From an uncultured Chitinophagaceae bacterium (lineage in GTDB: Bacteria; Bacteroidota; Bacteroidia; Chitinophagales; Chitinophagaceae), in assembly GCA_946885665.1 (NCBI GenBank), contig CAMPGT010000205.1, positions 1 through 7,133 on the forward strand: a stretch of DNA of 7,133 nucleotides, in the 5' to 3' direction. The notes below the pieces were generated by a model. That model saw nothing but the letters and a program-made list of their open reading frames with translations, was not told the origin of the DNA and did no database searches. Shown one piece after another: positions 6,979 through 7,133 of the stretch. Position numbers and translations under genes: made by a program. Numbering within the stretch: the first letter of the stretch is position 1; each line of letters starts with the position of its first letter.

Positions 6979-7133
6979 ATGAATCGCGAAACAGCTACGC
7001 AGTTAGTCGGATTTATAGCAAGATTTGGAAATGAAAAGCCTTTGCATTCATTAAGCGAGAGCTTAACAATGGCGCCATACAGCTATAAGGAAGCCATCAG
7101 TGATTTTATCAATTTTTGTTATACGGAAGATTT
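6979..7133 (+). CDS. Hypothetical protein, N-terminal 51 residues (3' end outside window)
   Basis: The frame opens at the ATG at 6979 and stays open to the right edge, giving 51 complete codons. The sequence begins MNRETATQLVGFIARFG and contains APYSYKEAISDFINFCYTED (32-51). It has no signal peptide or membrane segment, and the heptad-like spacing of hydrophobic residues suggests short helices, so a cytosolic protein is likely. The style of the second stretch faintly recalls small uncharacterised families such as DUF6508, but too little is present to assign it. The start is supported by an A/T-rich leader and by the candidate -7 element at 6933. Codon use resembles the neighbouring genes. The tandem repeat AATTGAC AATTGAC (6964-6977) runs directly into the start codon. 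Confidence 0.55.
   Translation, partial: MNRETATQLVGFIARFGNEKPLHSLSESLTMAPYSYKEAISDFINFCYTED

Overview
The window looks like chromosomal DNA of a Bacteroidota bacterium, most likely Chitinophagaceae or a close relative. The signs are a type IX secretion (Por) C-terminal sorting domain, an approximately 800-residue double-unit FtsX/MacB-type permease of the kind abundant in that phylum, start codons preceded by A/T-rich leaders without Shine-Dalgarno sequences, and one good match to the Bacteroidota -7 promoter element (TAnnTTTG). The family-level placement is inference.

Layout, left to right. Positions 1-831 (minus) hold the N-terminal 277 codons of a zinc-dependent, probably NADP-dependent alcohol dehydrogenase of the YahK/cinnamyl-alcohol-dehydrogenase type, which runs off the left edge. 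A 289-base divergent intergenic region follows (832-1120). Positions 1121-1651 (plus) encode a small acidic cytosolic protein of unknown function. It converges, 33 bases apart, on a minus-strand block of three genes: a short T9SS-sorted surface protein (6688-5969), a secreted right-handed beta-helix protein (5923-4112) and a two-unit ABC-transporter permease (4081-1685). Gaps inside the block are only 45 and 30 bases, so it may be one operon read from about 6690 leftward. A second divergent region (6689-6978) separates it from a plus-strand gene of unknown function that starts at 6979 and is cut by the right edge.

How the genes work together: the two secreted products suggest a cell-surface or extracellular function, perhaps binding or processing a polysaccharide. 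The permease belongs to a family that, in characterised members, moves lipoproteins, peptides or other envelope substrates using a separate ATPase. No ATPase, carbohydrate-active enzyme with recognisable catalytic residues, SusC/SusD pair or regulator is visible, so a joint role is inference from spacing alone. The dehydrogenase and the small acidic protein look like independent housekeeping or stress genes.

I see no rRNA, tRNA, CRISPR array, insertion sequence or prophage gene. The window is largely ordinary. The points most worth a second look are the very short T9SS cargo with no effector domain, its pairing with a beta-helix protein that lacks a sorting domain, and some small dyads in the regulatory gaps.
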